From Collinsella aerofaciens (GTDB lineage Bacteria; Actinomycetota; Coriobacteriia; Coriobacteriales; Coriobacteriaceae): 64,000 nt of DNA. Within the stretch, counting starts at the first letter, position 1. Each line of letters opens with the position of its first letter. The DNA is taken from assembly GCF_002736145.1 (NCBI RefSeq), contig NZ_CP024160.1, positions 1,860,001-1,924,000 on the forward strand. The letters are read 5' to 3'. Position numbers and translations under genes: made by a program. A model generated the notes under the pieces. That model did not search any database. It was not told where the DNA came from and saw only the letters and a list, made by a program, of their open reading frames with translations. Below, piece after piece: positions 54,110 to 63,000 of this stretch.

Positions 54110-55672
54110 ATGAGTGAGTTGAGATTCTGCCCAGCGTGTGGGGCGCAGCTGCTTCGGGTCGCCGGCGTGCCGGTACGATTTTGCCCGGGGTGCGGCGTCC
54201 GACTTGAGGGCGTTGTGGGCTGCTCGGGCGCCGTGGGGGCTACAGATGGGGCGACTGCCGATGACGATGCGGACGAAGGCGGCGACCCGAGTGTGGACGC
54301 GCCGGCCGATGCGCCGGTGGAGACTGCCGGCGTCGCGTCGTCGTCTCGTGACGCGGCCACGACGGATATGCCTCACATCGGTGACCTTGAGCTTCATGCC
54401 GCATGCGATACCTCCGACGGCCAGGCACTCGCGCAGGTGGCGCTGCCGCGGGGCTGGCATATCGAAGAGGCGCATCTTGAGCGCAGCGGCAGTTTCGACT
54501 GCCCGATTTCGGTTGGCGTGACGGCGGCGGGTCCGATGGGTGAGCGGATTATGTACCGCTCCGAGCTCTGCTACGTGGATGCGGGCGCCGTTGCCAAGCG
54601 TATCCCCACGCAAACCGAACGCAAGGTGTTTGTGCACGTGGAGGCAGCTTGCGACGAGCTGGCTCAGGCCTGTGCGGCACGGCTGGGTGCGCGGGCAGAG
54701 GTTGTTGCCGAGCAACCGTACCCATCGAGCGCGGCGGTCGATATCGAGCGCGAGCGTGCCCGCGTAAAGCGCGAGGCGGCAAACGACTTTGCGATCCAGG
54801 GCTTTTCGATGGAGCCGAGTGATGTGGTCTATGAGTGCCGCATGCGTCGATATCGGCTCACGGGCGCTCCGGTGCCCACCGAGCTCGCGGTGGCGGCCAA
54901 AGTCGAGGGCTATATGTTTTCAATCGGCGGCGTCGCGGGTTCTATGGGCAAAGGTGTTGCCGTTGGGGTCGAGGCGCTGCTGGGCGCGGGCCTTTCGAGT
55001 GGACTGATCGGCGGTGTTTTGGGCAAGCGCCTGCGCGAGCGCCAGGCGGCGACAGCGGCGGGACAGGGCGTCGCGCAAGAACAGCCCACGGGTCGAGGCG
55101 GTCGCCCGGACGGAGCGTCGTTCGAGCTGGGCGCGGCCGACCTGCTGCAGTGGCGTATCAGGGACAGCTTCTGTTTGGTTGCGCCAGAAGGTCGCCTGGA
55201 CGAGGCGGCCTCCACGGCGCTTGCATCAATGGCGTCGACCCTGCGGCTCAATCCGGCGATTGCACGCGAAGCGTCAGCTCAAAAGCAACAGATGGTGCTT
55301 GAGCAGCGCCAACGCACGCAGATGAACATTGCCCAGCAGCAACAGCAGTTTGCAGCCTGGCAACAGATGCATGCCTCGCAACAGGCGGCGTTCGACAGCT
55401 ACCAGCAGGCGTGGTTCGATCGCAGCGACCGTCAGCACGCCGCGAATATGGCTGCCAGCGCCGCCAATTTTTCCAGTGCGGGCGTGGGGACGGGCGCCGC
55501 CTCGTATTCCGATGCCATTCGCGGGGTCAACCATTACACCAGACCCGACGGCACCGATGTCGAGGTCTCGGTGATGGCCGACCAGGCCTGGGTCAACGGT
55601 TCGGGCGATGTGATCGGTACACGCGATGGTTTTGAACCCGGTTTTGGCTGGACGGAACTGCCTCGTCAATAG
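54110..55672 (+). CDS. Zinc-ribbon protein with Gln-rich coiled region
   Basis: 520 aa. Two CxxC pairs at the N-terminus (FCPACGAQLL and FCPGCGVRLEG) form a zinc ribbon, followed by an acidic linker (35-85), a globular domain (about 95-285), a Gly/Ala-rich possible membrane-active segment (SIGGVAGSMGKGVAVGVEALLG), and a Gln-rich helix (about 400-450). The C-terminus is Trp-containing and beta-like. No known family was recognised with confidence; the layout recalls the zinc-ribbon cluster at 36096-40393. ATG 54110. Confidence 0.75.
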   Translation: MSELRFCPACGAQLLRVAGVPVRFCPGCGVRLEGVVGCSGAVGATDGATADDDADEGGDPSVDAPADAPVETAGVASSSRDAATTDMPHIGDLELHAACDTSDGQALAQVALPRGWHIEEAHLERSGSFDCPISVGVTAAGPMGERIMYRSELCYVDAGAVAKRIPTQTERKVFVHVEAACDELAQACAARLGARAEVVAEQPYPSSAAVDIERERARVKREAANDFAIQGFSMEPSDVVYECRMRRYRLTGAPVPTELAVAAKVEGYMFSIGGVAGSMGKGVAVGVEALLGAGLSSGLIGGVLGKRLRERQAATAAGQGVAQEQPTGRGGRPDGASFELGAADLLQWRIRDSFCLVAPEGRLDEAASTALASMASTLRLNPAIAREASAQKQQMVLEQRQRTQMNIAQQQQQFAAWQQMHASQQAAFDSYQQAWFDRSDRQHAANMAASAANFSSAGVGTGAASYSDAIRGVNHYTRPDGTDVEVSVMADQAWVNGSGDVIGTRDGFEPGFGWTELPRQ

Positions 55673-55745
55673 CGTGGGGTGGCTTATGTGTGAATCGATG
55701 CCGGGTGTGTTTCTCGGCATTGTGCTAAAGAACGGGAAAGGAACA

Positions 55746-56486
55746 ATGATGAGGGAGACGGTACTTTCGCGCGCGGCATTTGTCGCGGCGGCGGGAACGG
55801 CGCTGCTGACGCTTGTGGGGTGCGGCGGACAGCGGGCGCAGGATGCGACGGGTTTTAACGACGACCGCCCGGTAAAGGACAAGATGGACGCGGGTGCGAC
55901 GTCGGGCGATTCCGGCGACGCGGACAGCGGCTCGGCGGATGCGTTCGATACGTGGTCGGATGATTGCTGGGATGCGCACCGCAACATCAGCATCGCGGCG
56001 CTCCTCGAGCTTAAGGGCTGGCAGTTGCAGGAGTTTGCCTCGCAGCAGGGCTATACCTGGCAAGACGCGCTCGAGATGTACGAGGACGAGGCGGGACACG
56101 TGCTCAGCGTCTGCAATATCAGCAAGGACGGCGCGGCCGAATGGCTCGGCGAGGACGAAATCGGAAAGCTCGACAAGGGCGGCACCGGAAGCACCGTGAT
56201 GTTCACGCTGCAACTTTCGGGCTATTCGAGCTGCGAGGATGTTATCGCGGGCTTTTCCGTGCCGGTCGAGGACCGGGCGCAGATTACTTCGGGCTCATGG
56301 ATCGCGTGCGTATACGGTTCCAACATGGCGCGGCACGTTGCCATGACGAGCCCGATGGAAAACGGTGACTACCGCTTGGATCTCATTACCGAGGAGGCTA
56401 TCAAGACCGGTAGGTTTACCCAGGGCGGCGGTGCTCCGACGATAGACGAATTTTGGCAGGAAAAGACTGGACGCGCGCTCGGCTAG
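55746..56486 (+). CDS. Lipoprotein, paralogue of the next gene
   Basis: 246 aa. Signal peptide with lipobox (LLTLVGCGG) and the motif SRAAFVAAAG, which looks like a twin-arginine signal with the second Arg replaced by Ala. The mature part has NISIAALLELKGWQLQEFAS and YTWQ, shared with the product of 56522. ATG 55746 and ATG 55749 are both possible, with GGGAAAGGA upstream. Function unknown. Confidence 0.8.
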   Translation: MMRETVLSRAAFVAAAGTALLTLVGCGGQRAQDATGFNDDRPVKDKMDAGATSGDSGDADSGSADAFDTWSDDCWDAHRNISIAALLELKGWQLQEFASQQGYTWQDALEMYEDEAGHVLSVCNISKDGAAEWLGEDEIGKLDKGGTGSTVMFTLQLSGYSSCEDVIAGFSVPVEDRAQITSGSWIACVYGSNMARHVAMTSPMENGDYRLDLITEEAIKTGRFTQGGGAPTIDEFWQEKTGRALG

Positions 56487-56521
56487 GTGCGACGTGGCCA
56501 ATACCATAGCGAGGAACGAAC

Positions 56522-57208
56522 ATGATGAATGAAGTGACGATGAACCGTGCGGCCTTTGTGGCAGGCGCGGGTGCGCTGGCTTGTGCGCTGGCTGGCTGCT
56601 CGGGCGGATTGGGCGGCGCGGGCGGTGCCAAGAAGGCGACCACGGCGGACGCCGCCTGTGTAGACGACAACGCCAACGTGACGGTCTATGCTGCGATCAA
56701 CTTGGACGGCGCCGACCTGGTGCGCCTGCTCAAGCATCAAAACTATGAGTGGCAAGGCGAGAGCGTGGGCTACGGTGCCGCCGATGATGCGGGACTTTTC
56801 GCTTTTACCTTTTCTAAGATTTCGGATGACGTGGACGAACTTGCGAACAGCGCGATACCGCTTTCGGAGTCCGAGTACGAGGAACTTGAGCCGGGCGGCG
56901 GAGACGATAGCGTGGCGATTTTGCTCTCGGTAGGCGGCTATACGACGGGCGATCGTGCGCTCACCGGCGCAATCGGCGATGCGGCGATAGTGCAGGAGAA
57001 GTGCACAATCGACGATTCCGTGTATTGGCTGGTCAAGGCGCTCGACGGCAGCCGTTACGTGATTTCGGCCTACGACACCGAAGATGATGGCGACAGCGCG
57101 CATGACATCTATATCTATAGTGAGTCTTTTATTCACACCGGTTATCTGAGCGGCGGCGACCAAATCGATATTGACGAACTCTGGAGCCGCCTGACCAATG
57201 CCTCGTAG
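56522..57208 (+). CDS. Lipoprotein, paralogue of the previous gene
   Basis: 228 aa. Lipobox CALAGCSGG and the same single-Arg NRAAFVAGAG motif as the gene before. The mature part (VTVYAAINLDGADLVRLLKH, YEWQGES) parallels the neighbour, so the two arose by tandem duplication. Function unknown. It ends 28 bases before the IS3 element. Confidence 0.8.
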   Translation: MMNEVTMNRAAFVAGAGALACALAGCSGGLGGAGGAKKATTADAACVDDNANVTVYAAINLDGADLVRLLKHQNYEWQGESVGYGAADDAGLFAFTFSKISDDVDELANSAIPLSESEYEELEPGGGDDSVAILLSVGGYTTGDRALTGAIGDAAIVQEKCTIDDSVYWLVKALDGSRYVISAYDTEDDGDSAHDIYIYSESFIHTGYLSGGDQIDIDELWSRLTNAS

Positions 57209-57216
57209 CGCACCAA

Positions 57217-57236
57217 AACCACCACAAAGGGGACAG
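57217..57236. repeat. Left half of a family C repeat split by the IS
   Basis: AACCACCACAAAGGGGACAG runs up to the IS end. Joined to 58694-58710 it restores a complete family C palindrome. Confidence 0.85.
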
Positions 57237-57274
57237 TGAACTGCGCCCCGAAACTTGGACTGAATAAATAGCGA

Positions 57275-58186
57275 CTACGCCGCAAGGGCCCGGTCCCGGA
57301 ACTCCTCCGGCGTCAGGCCCTTCAATCTTACCTGCCTGCGCCGCGTGTTCCAATGGACTATGTACTCCTCCAGGTCGCGCTTGAAGTCCTCGAAGCTGCC
57401 CCACTCCCTGCCGCGGTAGAACTCGTCCTTCACGTGGCCGAAGAGCTGCTCGGTGGCGGCGTTGTCGACGCAGTTCCCCTTGCGCGACATGCTCTGGGTG
57501 ATGCCCGCCCCCTCCAGCCTGGAGGTGTAGGACTCGTGCTGGTACTGCCAGCCCATGTCCGAGTGCATGGTCGGTGCCGCCCCGTCGGGCAGGGCCTCGA
57601 GGAGCCGGTCGAGCATCCTGTGCTGCTGGGCGAGGTCCGGCGAGGTCGATATGTCGCTCGCCACGATCTCCTTCGTGCAGAAGTCGAGCACCGGGGCCCA
57701 GTAGGCCTTGGCGCCGGCGACCTTGAACTCGGTGACGTCGGTGCCGAGCTTCTGCCACGGCCCCTCGGCGCCGAAGTCCCTCGCGATGACGTTCTCGAAC
57801 GTGCTCCCCACGAGCCCCCTGTAGGAGCTGTACCGGCGGCGGGAGCCCCGGCGGCGTATCCCGCACCGGATGCCCATCTCGCGCATCATCTTGAGCACGG
57901 TCTTGTCGGCCACGACCGCGCCCAGCTCGGCGCGCAGGCACATGGCTATCTGCCGGTGCCCGCAGCCGTTGGCGGTGCGCGAGAATATCTCGGCCGCGGC
58001 GTCGCGCAGCTCGGGCCTGGTCGGCCTCCGCGGGTGCGCCAGCGCGTAGTAGTAGGTCGACCTCCTGAGCCCCGAGCACTCCAGCAGGTGGCGCAGGGAG
58101 TGCCCCTCCGCCCTCAGCGCCCCCACCGCCTCGGCCGCCGCCCTGGTCAGAGCCCGTCCCGCTCGACCAGGGCGCGCAATTTTTTT
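57275..58186 (-). CDS. IS3-family transposase OrfB (made by -1 frameshift)
   Basis: About 300 aa of the -1 frame, ending 38 bases from the IS end. It has an HTH_21-type N-terminal region (HRQIAMCLRAELG) and an rve integrase core with the DDE residues in GTDVTEFKV, MHSDMGWQYQ and NAATEQLFGHVKDEF. The frame stays open upstream within OrfA, and fusion at the A7 site is the expected route of expression. No interruption is seen. Confidence 0.9.
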   Translation of the reverse strand, partial: KKIARPGRAGRALTRAAAEAVGALRAEGHSLRHLLECSGLRRSTYYYALAHPRRPTRPELRDAAAEIFSRTANGCGHRQIAMCLRAELGAVVADKTVLKMMREMGIRCGIRRRGSRRRYSSYRGLVGSTFENVIARDFGAEGPWQKLGTDVTEFKVAGAKAYWAPVLDFCTKEIVASDISTSPDLAQQHRMLDRLLEALPDGAAPTMHSDMGWQYQHESYTSRLEGAGITQSMSRKGNCVDNAATEQLFGHVKDEFYRGREWGSFEDFKRDLEEYIVHWNTRRRQVRLKGLTPEEFRDRALAA

Positions 58187-58644
58187 AGGTAGGCGACCTC
58201 GGCCTCGAGCCTGCGGCAGCGCTCCTCGAGCTCCTGCTCGCGGGTGCGGGCCCGGGGTTTCGACCTCGACCCCCTCGGCCTGCCCTTCGGTCCGGGCCGC
58301 AGCGCCTCGGCGCCGCCCTCGCGGTAGAGCCTGCACCAGCGCTCCAGCGGGGACTTCGACCTGATCCCGAACTCGGCCATGGCGTCGGTCTTCGCCATCC
58401 CGCCGTCGACCACGGCCGATGCCGCGGCGACCCTCTGCTCGAATGTGTACCTGGATTGTTTCCCGCCCATGGACAGCAGCGCCTCGCTTCCGAACGCCCG
58501 GTATACCCACTGCCATTCTCTCACGGTCTCGCGGGGGACGGACAGGGCCTCGGCCGCCGGTTTGCAGCCGACGCCGGCGTCGAAGAGCTCGACGGCCCGC
58601 CTCCTGGACTCCAGGTCGTGCTTCACCCTGAGGTCTATACTCAT
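58147..58644 (-). CDS. IS3-family OrfA (helix-turn-helix)
   Basis: 165 aa. N-terminal HTH (AVELFDAGVGCKPAAEALSVPRETV region) plus a second HTH and a C-terminal leucine-zipper-like coil (EQELEERCRRLEAEVAYLKKL). ATG 58644 has GGGAGG 6 bases upstream. It overlaps OrfB by about 40 bases. Confidence 0.9.
   Translation of the reverse strand: MSIDLRVKHDLESRRRAVELFDAGVGCKPAAEALSVPRETVREWQWVYRAFGSEALLSMGGKQSRYTFEQRVAAASAVVDGGMAKTDAMAEFGIRSKSPLERWCRLYREGGAEALRPGPKGRPRGSRSKPRARTREQELEERCRRLEAEVAYLKKLRALVERDGL
58180..58186 (-). promoter_or_regulatory. A7 ribosomal slippery site
   Basis: Seven A on the coding strand lie at YLKK near the end of OrfA, where a -1 slip enters OrfB. Confidence 0.75.
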
Positions 58645-58690
58645 GGAAAACCTCCCATTTCCCGATGTCCAAGAAATGGGAGGCAGTTCA

Positions 58691-58710
58691 CAGGCACCTT
58701 TGTGGTGGTT
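58691..58710. repeat. Right half of a family C repeat split by the IS
   Basis: CAG (target duplication) followed by GCACCTTTGTGGTGGTT. Confidence 0.85.
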
Positions 58711-58746
58711 TTGCCCTTGGGCTGTCTACTGTGGCGGCTCACCGTG

Positions 58747-61515
58747 CTAAAGCAGCTCGCCGTGGCGGGCGATGTAGCGGCGCTTGGCCAGTTGGGTGAG
58801 CGCGATGTAGGCGGCGACAATGCCGATGAGCAGCGCGAAGAAGATTGGCGGCAGCGGCATGAGACCCAGCGCATCGGCGATGGGGCTTGCCGGCAGCCAG
58901 GTGACGAGCACCAGGCCCAGCACGGTGAGGAGGCACAGCGCGGGCGCGGCGTGGTCGCGCGGGCGTGGCAGGCGCGGGGAGCGCAGCATGTGGACCACGA
59001 GCGTCTGCGACCACATGGACTCGACAAACCAACCGCTCTGGAAGAGCGCCGTAAAGGCCGCCATGCCTGCGACGTCGCCTACAGCGGCAAGCTCTGCCCA
59101 GCTTGCGCCCACGGCGGCGGGGCACACCACAAAGAAGAGCGCGGCGAAGGTCACGATATCAAACAGCGAGCTCACGGGACCCAACTCGAGCATAAAGCCC
59201 TTAATGGACGCGGCATCCCAGGCGCGCGGACGGGCAGTCCAGGCGTCATCGACGGTGTCCCACGGCAGCGCGATGCATACGATCTCGTAGACGAGCGACA
59301 ACAGCACCAACTGCAGGGCACTCATGGGCAAAAATGGCAAGAACAGGCTCGCGGCGGTTACGGACAGCACGTTGCCAAAGTTGGAGCTCACCGTGGTCTT
59401 GAGGTACTTGAGCAGGTTGCCGTAGGTGCGGCGGCCTTCGATGATGCCGCGCTCGAGCACGCCCAGGTCCTTTTGGAGCAAGATGATATCGGCGGATTCC
59501 TTGGCGATATCGACGGCGGAGTCGACCGAGATGCCGCAGTCGCTCGCACGCATCGCGGCGGCGTCGTTGATGCCGTCGCCCATAAAGCCCACGGTGTGGC
59601 CGAGTAGCTCGCGCATGACGCGCACCAGGCGCGCCTTCTGCAACGGCGAGAGCTTGGCGAAGAGGTGAGTTTTCTCGGCGCGCTCGGCAAGCTCGGCGTC
59701 GTCGAGCGCATCGATCTCGGAGCCGAGCAAGACGTTGCTCGCATCGATGCCGATCTGCGCGCAGACGGTGGCGGCGACGCGGTCGTTGTCGCCGGTCAGG
59801 ACCTTGACCGCTACGCCCTTGGCCTCGAGGGTGGCGACGGCGCCCGCGGCACTTGCTTTGGGTGGATCGAGGAAGGCCAAAAAGCCCATCAGCACCATGT
59901 CGCATTCGTCGGCGATGCCAAACTCGCCCACGCAGCGCGGATTGGTTTTCTGCGCCACGGCAATCACGCGCAGGCCCTCGGCGTTGAGTCCAGCGACCTG
60001 CTTGCGAATCTGGGCGAGCTTGTCTTTGGTGAGCGGCTGGGCGATGCCATCGACCTCGACAAAGGAGCAGATCTCGAGCATTTCCTCGGCAGCTCCCTTG
60101 GTAACCATCTGGGTTTTGCCCTGGGCGTCGGCGACAACTACGCTCAGGCGACGGCGCGAGAAATCGAAGGGTACCTCGTCGACCTTGGTATAGCGGTCGC
60201 GCAGGCTCTGGCCCAGCATGGAATCGGGTGCGACGGTCGAGGGTGTCACATCGGCACGGTCGATTACGGCCAGGTCGATAAGGTTTTTGAGGCCGGTCTG
60301 GAAGAAGCTGTTCAAAAACGCATGGCGCAGAACGCGCGCGTCCTCGTTGCCATCGGTGTTGAGGTAGCGCTCGAGCACGATGCGGTCTTCGGTGAGAGTG
60401 CCGGTCTTGTCGCAGCACAGCACGTCCATGGCGCCCAGGTTTTGGATCGCTGGCAGCTCCTTGACGATAACCTGGCGACGAGCGAGGTCCTTGGCGCCCT
60501 GTGACAGGCTCGTGGTCACGATGACGGGAAGCATCTGCGGCGTGATGCCCACGGCCACGCTCGTGGCGAACAGCAGCGCGTCGATGACGTTGCCCTTGGT
60601 GGCGGCGTTGATGGCAAAGACGGCTGGCGCCATAACGAGCATGAGGCGTACGAGCAGCATGGAGACGCTCGACACGCCGCGGTCAAACGCGCTCTTCTCG
60701 CCGCGCCCGTTGAGCATCTTGGCGATGCCGCCCAGGTGGGTGTCCGAGCCAGTGGCAACGACAAGCGCCATGGCGGTGCCGTTTTGCACGGAGGTGCCGG
60801 TAAAGACGATGTTCTTGCAGGCGGAGAGTGGCAGCGCGGAGCCGTCGGCACCCTCGACGACGGTGATGGCAGTGGTCTTCTCGACGGCCTCGCTCTCGCC
60901 GGTGAGTGCGGACTCGATCACAAACAGATCGCGTGCGGTGATGATGCGGGCATCGGCCGGCACCATGTCGCCGGCAGAGAGGCGGATTACATCGCCGGGG
61001 ACGAGCTCGTCGAAGGGGATCTCGATGCGCTCGCCGTCGCGCAGGGCGGTGCAGGTGTTGGAGACCAGGTCCTTGAGGGCCTCTGCCGCATTGCCGCTGC
61101 GGGCTTCTTGGATAAACTTCATGCCGCCCGATACCAGCAGCATGATGCCGATGACGATGACCGTGGAGGGGTCGCGCTGCGGCTCAGGCACGGCGAGCAC
61201 GTCGATGTAGAGCGAGACCAGCGCGAGCGCGGCGAGGATGCCGGCGAAAGGATCGATGAACGCATCGGCGATGCGGCGGGCGAGCGTCTTGGTCGGTGCC
61301 TCGATGGTGTTGGGGCCGGAGGCGTCCAGGCGCTCGGTTGCCTGCTCGGCGGTGAGGCCGTTTGCCGTGGCGTCAAGCAGTACGAGAGCGTCCTCGGCAC
61401 TATGGGTGGCGGCGAATATGGTGTTCTTGGACAGGCCGGTATGAGCGGCGGGGCGCGCCGTGCGGCGGCGCTTGGAGATGGCTTCGAGTACCGTGGCGGT
61501 TTTGAGCATCAGCAT
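58747..61515 (-). CDS. mgtA: Mg-importing P-type ATPase MgtA
   Basis: 922 aa, the normal length for P3B ATPases. Phosphorylation site CCDKTGTLTEDRI, actuator TGES (ALTGESEAV), hinge GDGINDAAAMRASDCGISVD and the N-domain KGAAEEM are present. MgtA imports Mg with ATP hydrolysis when Mg is scarce. ATG 61515 has AAGGAGGA upstream. It is transcribed away from pyrE. A 23-codon ORF with a perfect ribosome site lies 141 bases upstream and a family C palindrome lies between. Confidence 0.93.
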   Translation of the reverse strand: MLMLKTATVLEAISKRRRTARPAAHTGLSKNTIFAATHSAEDALVLLDATANGLTAEQATERLDASGPNTIEAPTKTLARRIADAFIDPFAGILAALALVSLYIDVLAVPEPQRDPSTVIVIGIMLLVSGGMKFIQEARSGNAAEALKDLVSNTCTALRDGERIEIPFDELVPGDVIRLSAGDMVPADARIITARDLFVIESALTGESEAVEKTTAITVVEGADGSALPLSACKNIVFTGTSVQNGTAMALVVATGSDTHLGGIAKMLNGRGEKSAFDRGVSSVSMLLVRLMLVMAPAVFAINAATKGNVIDALLFATSVAVGITPQMLPVIVTTSLSQGAKDLARRQVIVKELPAIQNLGAMDVLCCDKTGTLTEDRIVLERYLNTDGNEDARVLRHAFLNSFFQTGLKNLIDLAVIDRADVTPSTVAPDSMLGQSLRDRYTKVDEVPFDFSRRRLSVVVADAQGKTQMVTKGAAEEMLEICSFVEVDGIAQPLTKDKLAQIRKQVAGLNAEGLRVIAVAQKTNPRCVGEFGIADECDMVLMGFLAFLDPPKASAAGAVATLEAKGVAVKVLTGDNDRVAATVCAQIGIDASNVLLGSEIDALDDAELAERAEKTHLFAKLSPLQKARLVRVMRELLGHTVGFMGDGINDAAAMRASDCGISVDSAVDIAKESADIILLQKDLGVLERGIIEGRRTYGNLLKYLKTTVSSNFGNVLSVTAASLFLPFLPMSALQLVLLSLVYEIVCIALPWDTVDDAWTARPRAWDAASIKGFMLELGPVSSLFDIVTFAALFFVVCPAAVGASWAELAAVGDVAGMAAFTALFQSGWFVESMWSQTLVVHMLRSPRLPRPRDHAAPALCLLTVLGLVLVTWLPASPIADALGLMPLPPIFFALLIGIVAAYIALTQLAKRRYIARHGELL

Positions 61516-61597
61516 AGGGTCCTCCTTGTTGAAGGGAGTTAGCGTACGTGTCGTATTTGCTTCAAAAAACCTAGATGTCGCTCACGTCAAGCTCGCG

Positions 61598-61634
61598 AAC
61601 CGCCACAAAGGGGACAGGCACCTTTGTGGTGGTT
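61598..61634. repeat. Palindromic repeat family C, copy in mgtA leader
   Basis: AACCGCCACAAAGG and CCTTTGTGGTGGTT around GGACAGGCA. Its centre GGGGACAGGCACC is identical to the reconstructed IS target. Confidence 0.8.
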
Positions 61635-61655
61635 TTGGCGATTGGTTCGTGGCGC

Positions 61656-61727
61656 TTATGCGTGTGCGGAATCCTCGCGGCGTGCCGAGGGCGACATGCA
61701 GGTTTTTCGACTATGACTGCCTTCCAT
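61656..61727 (-). CDS. Candidate leader peptide upstream of mgtA
   Basis: A 23-codon ORF (begins MEGSHSRKTC, ends RREDSAHA) with a perfect AAGGAGG 6 bases before ATG 61727. It is co-directional with mgtA, 141 bases upstream, and has a Pro and a basic/acidic cluster. Mg-responsive leader ORFs are known before mgtA in enterobacteria. Expression is not shown. Confidence 0.4.
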   Translation of the reverse strand: MEGSHSRKTCMSPSARREDSAHA

Positions 61728-61951
61728 GGCACACCTCCTTAAGGCCGGGCGCTGCGCGCTTTGGGCATCTCGTACCCGTTTGAATCCGCCCGTATTCTTG
61801 ATGAGGGGGTTTATCGTGTCAACCCCATTGTTCGGAAAACCATTGCCCCTGACAAAGCCTTTACAGAATGCCGTGGCCTGAAAGCGCACCCGCAACGCGC
61901 CCTGCCTGCGCTAAACTGGAAAGCACGTACGCAATTACGAGAGGAGCCCAC

Positions 61952-62632
61952 ATGGAGGCTTACAAGCAAGAGTTCATCAAGTTTATGGTCGAGTCCGACG
62001 TTCTTAAGTTCGGCAGCTTTACGCTCAAGAGCGGCCGTCAGTCCCCGTTCTTTATGAACGCCGGCGCTTACGTGACGGGCTACCAGCTCAAGAAGCTGGG
62101 CGAGTATTACGCCCAGGCCATCCACGATAACTTTGGCGACGACTTTGACGTGCTGTTTGGGCCGGCCTACAAGGGCATTCCCCTGGCCGTCGTGACCGCC
62201 ATTGCCTACCACGAGCTGTACGGCAAGGAGGTCAAGTACTGCTGCGACCGCAAGGAGGCCAAGGACCACGGCGCCGACAAGGGCAACCTGCTGGGCTACG
62301 AGCCCCAGGATGGCGACCGCGTGGTCATGGTCGAGGACGTCACCACCAGCGGCAAGTCCATCGACGAGACCTATCCCAAGGTCAAGGCTGCTGCCGATGT
62401 CGAGATCAAGGGCCTCATCGTGTCCCTCAACCGCATGGAGGTCGGCAAGGGCGGCGTGACCACTGCGCAGAAGGAGATCGAGGCCAAGTACGGTTTTCCC
62501 GTCGCGAGCATCGTCTCCATGGCCGAGGTCGTCGAGACTCTCTACAACCACGAGATCGACGGCAAGGTCGTCATCGATGACGAGCTCAAGGCCGCCATCG
62601 ATGCCTACTACGAGCAGTACGGAGCTCGTTAG
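61952..62632 (+). CDS. pyrE: Orotate phosphoribosyltransferase
   Basis: 226 aa. The PRPP-binding motif VVMVEDVTTSGKS and the N-terminal FKSG-like SFTLKSGRQSPFFMN are typical. PyrE converts orotate and PRPP to OMP in pyrimidine synthesis. ATG 61952 has GAGAGGAGC upstream. It stands alone, outside a pyr operon. Confidence 0.95.
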   Translation: MEAYKQEFIKFMVESDVLKFGSFTLKSGRQSPFFMNAGAYVTGYQLKKLGEYYAQAIHDNFGDDFDVLFGPAYKGIPLAVVTAIAYHELYGKEVKYCCDRKEAKDHGADKGNLLGYEPQDGDRVVMVEDVTTSGKSIDETYPKVKAAADVEIKGLIVSLNRMEVGKGGVTTAQKEIEAKYGFPVASIVSMAEVVETLYNHEIDGKVVIDDELKAAIDAYYEQYGAR

Positions 62633-62659
62633 TTACGCGGTTTTACCAAACCGCGTAAC
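62632..62659 (+). terminator. Hairpin at the pyrE stop
   Basis: GTTACGCGGTTT pairs with AAACCGCGTAAC around TACC; the stem starts at the last base of the stop codon. It is followed by AGCTTG, without a T-run. Confidence 0.6.
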
Positions 62660-62672
62660 AGCTTGACGCTGC

Positions 62673-62771
62673 AAACCCGCCAGAACGGCAATCTGCCTTT
62701 CAACTTCGGCGGCATGACCAGAAGGTCAATGCCGCCTTGTTTCAAGGCACCTTGCTCGCTCTGGCGGGTTT
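62673..62771. other. Structured 99-base element with branched folding
   Basis: AAACCCGCCAGA (62673-62684) pairs perfectly with 62760-62771. Inside are GGCGGCAT-GACC with GGTC-AATGCCGCC (62708-62736, AGAA loop), GGC/GCC around AATCT (62688-62698) and CAAGG/CCTTG (62744-62755). The result is a cloverleaf-like four-way junction. It is not a tRNA and carries no ORF. Confidence 0.65.
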
Positions 62772-62806
62772 TCGCTGTCGCTGCCGAAACATCGGCGTTG
62801 CCGTGG

Positions 62807-62864
62807 TAGTCATTGGGGATAGACATAAATGAGTAGTCATTGGGGACGTTCTTAAATGACTACT
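62807..62864. repeat. Palindromic repeat family A, tandem degenerate copies
   Basis: Two partial copies in a row: AGTCATTGGGGATAGACATA then AATGAGT, and AGTCATTGGGGACGTTCTT then AAATGACTACT. A family B tail (GTCCAAAAATCCGCGCTCG) follows without its palindrome at about 62876. Confidence 0.7.
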
Positions 62865-63000
62865 CAGGATGAGCGTCCAAAAATCCGCGCTCGTTCGATT
62901 GGCGCATGTCTACGCAGCGTAGGTTGTCGAGCCTGGCCTTCAAATGGATACTGACTGTCGAACCGGTTCACTCCATTTCTTCAATTTGATTGGACAGCCC

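Larger units (their letters stand above)
57237..58690 (-). mobile_element. IS3-family insertion sequence, apparently intact
   Basis: 1454 bp. Terminal inverted repeats start TGAACTGC at both ends and agree at about 18 of 24 positions (inner block CTTGGAC). CAG at 57234-57236 and 58691-58693 is a 3-bp target duplication. It encodes OrfA and OrfB in overlapping frames with an A7 slippery site. Confidence 0.92.

Noticed and set aside
57353-58192. 279-codon plus-strand frame within the IS
   Set aside because: It is antisense to the OrfB transposase frame, which has clear DDE residues.
62673-62771. tRNA gene
   Set aside because: The cloverleaf-like folding lacks T-loop, D-loop and anticodon-stem signatures and the closing stem is 12 bp.
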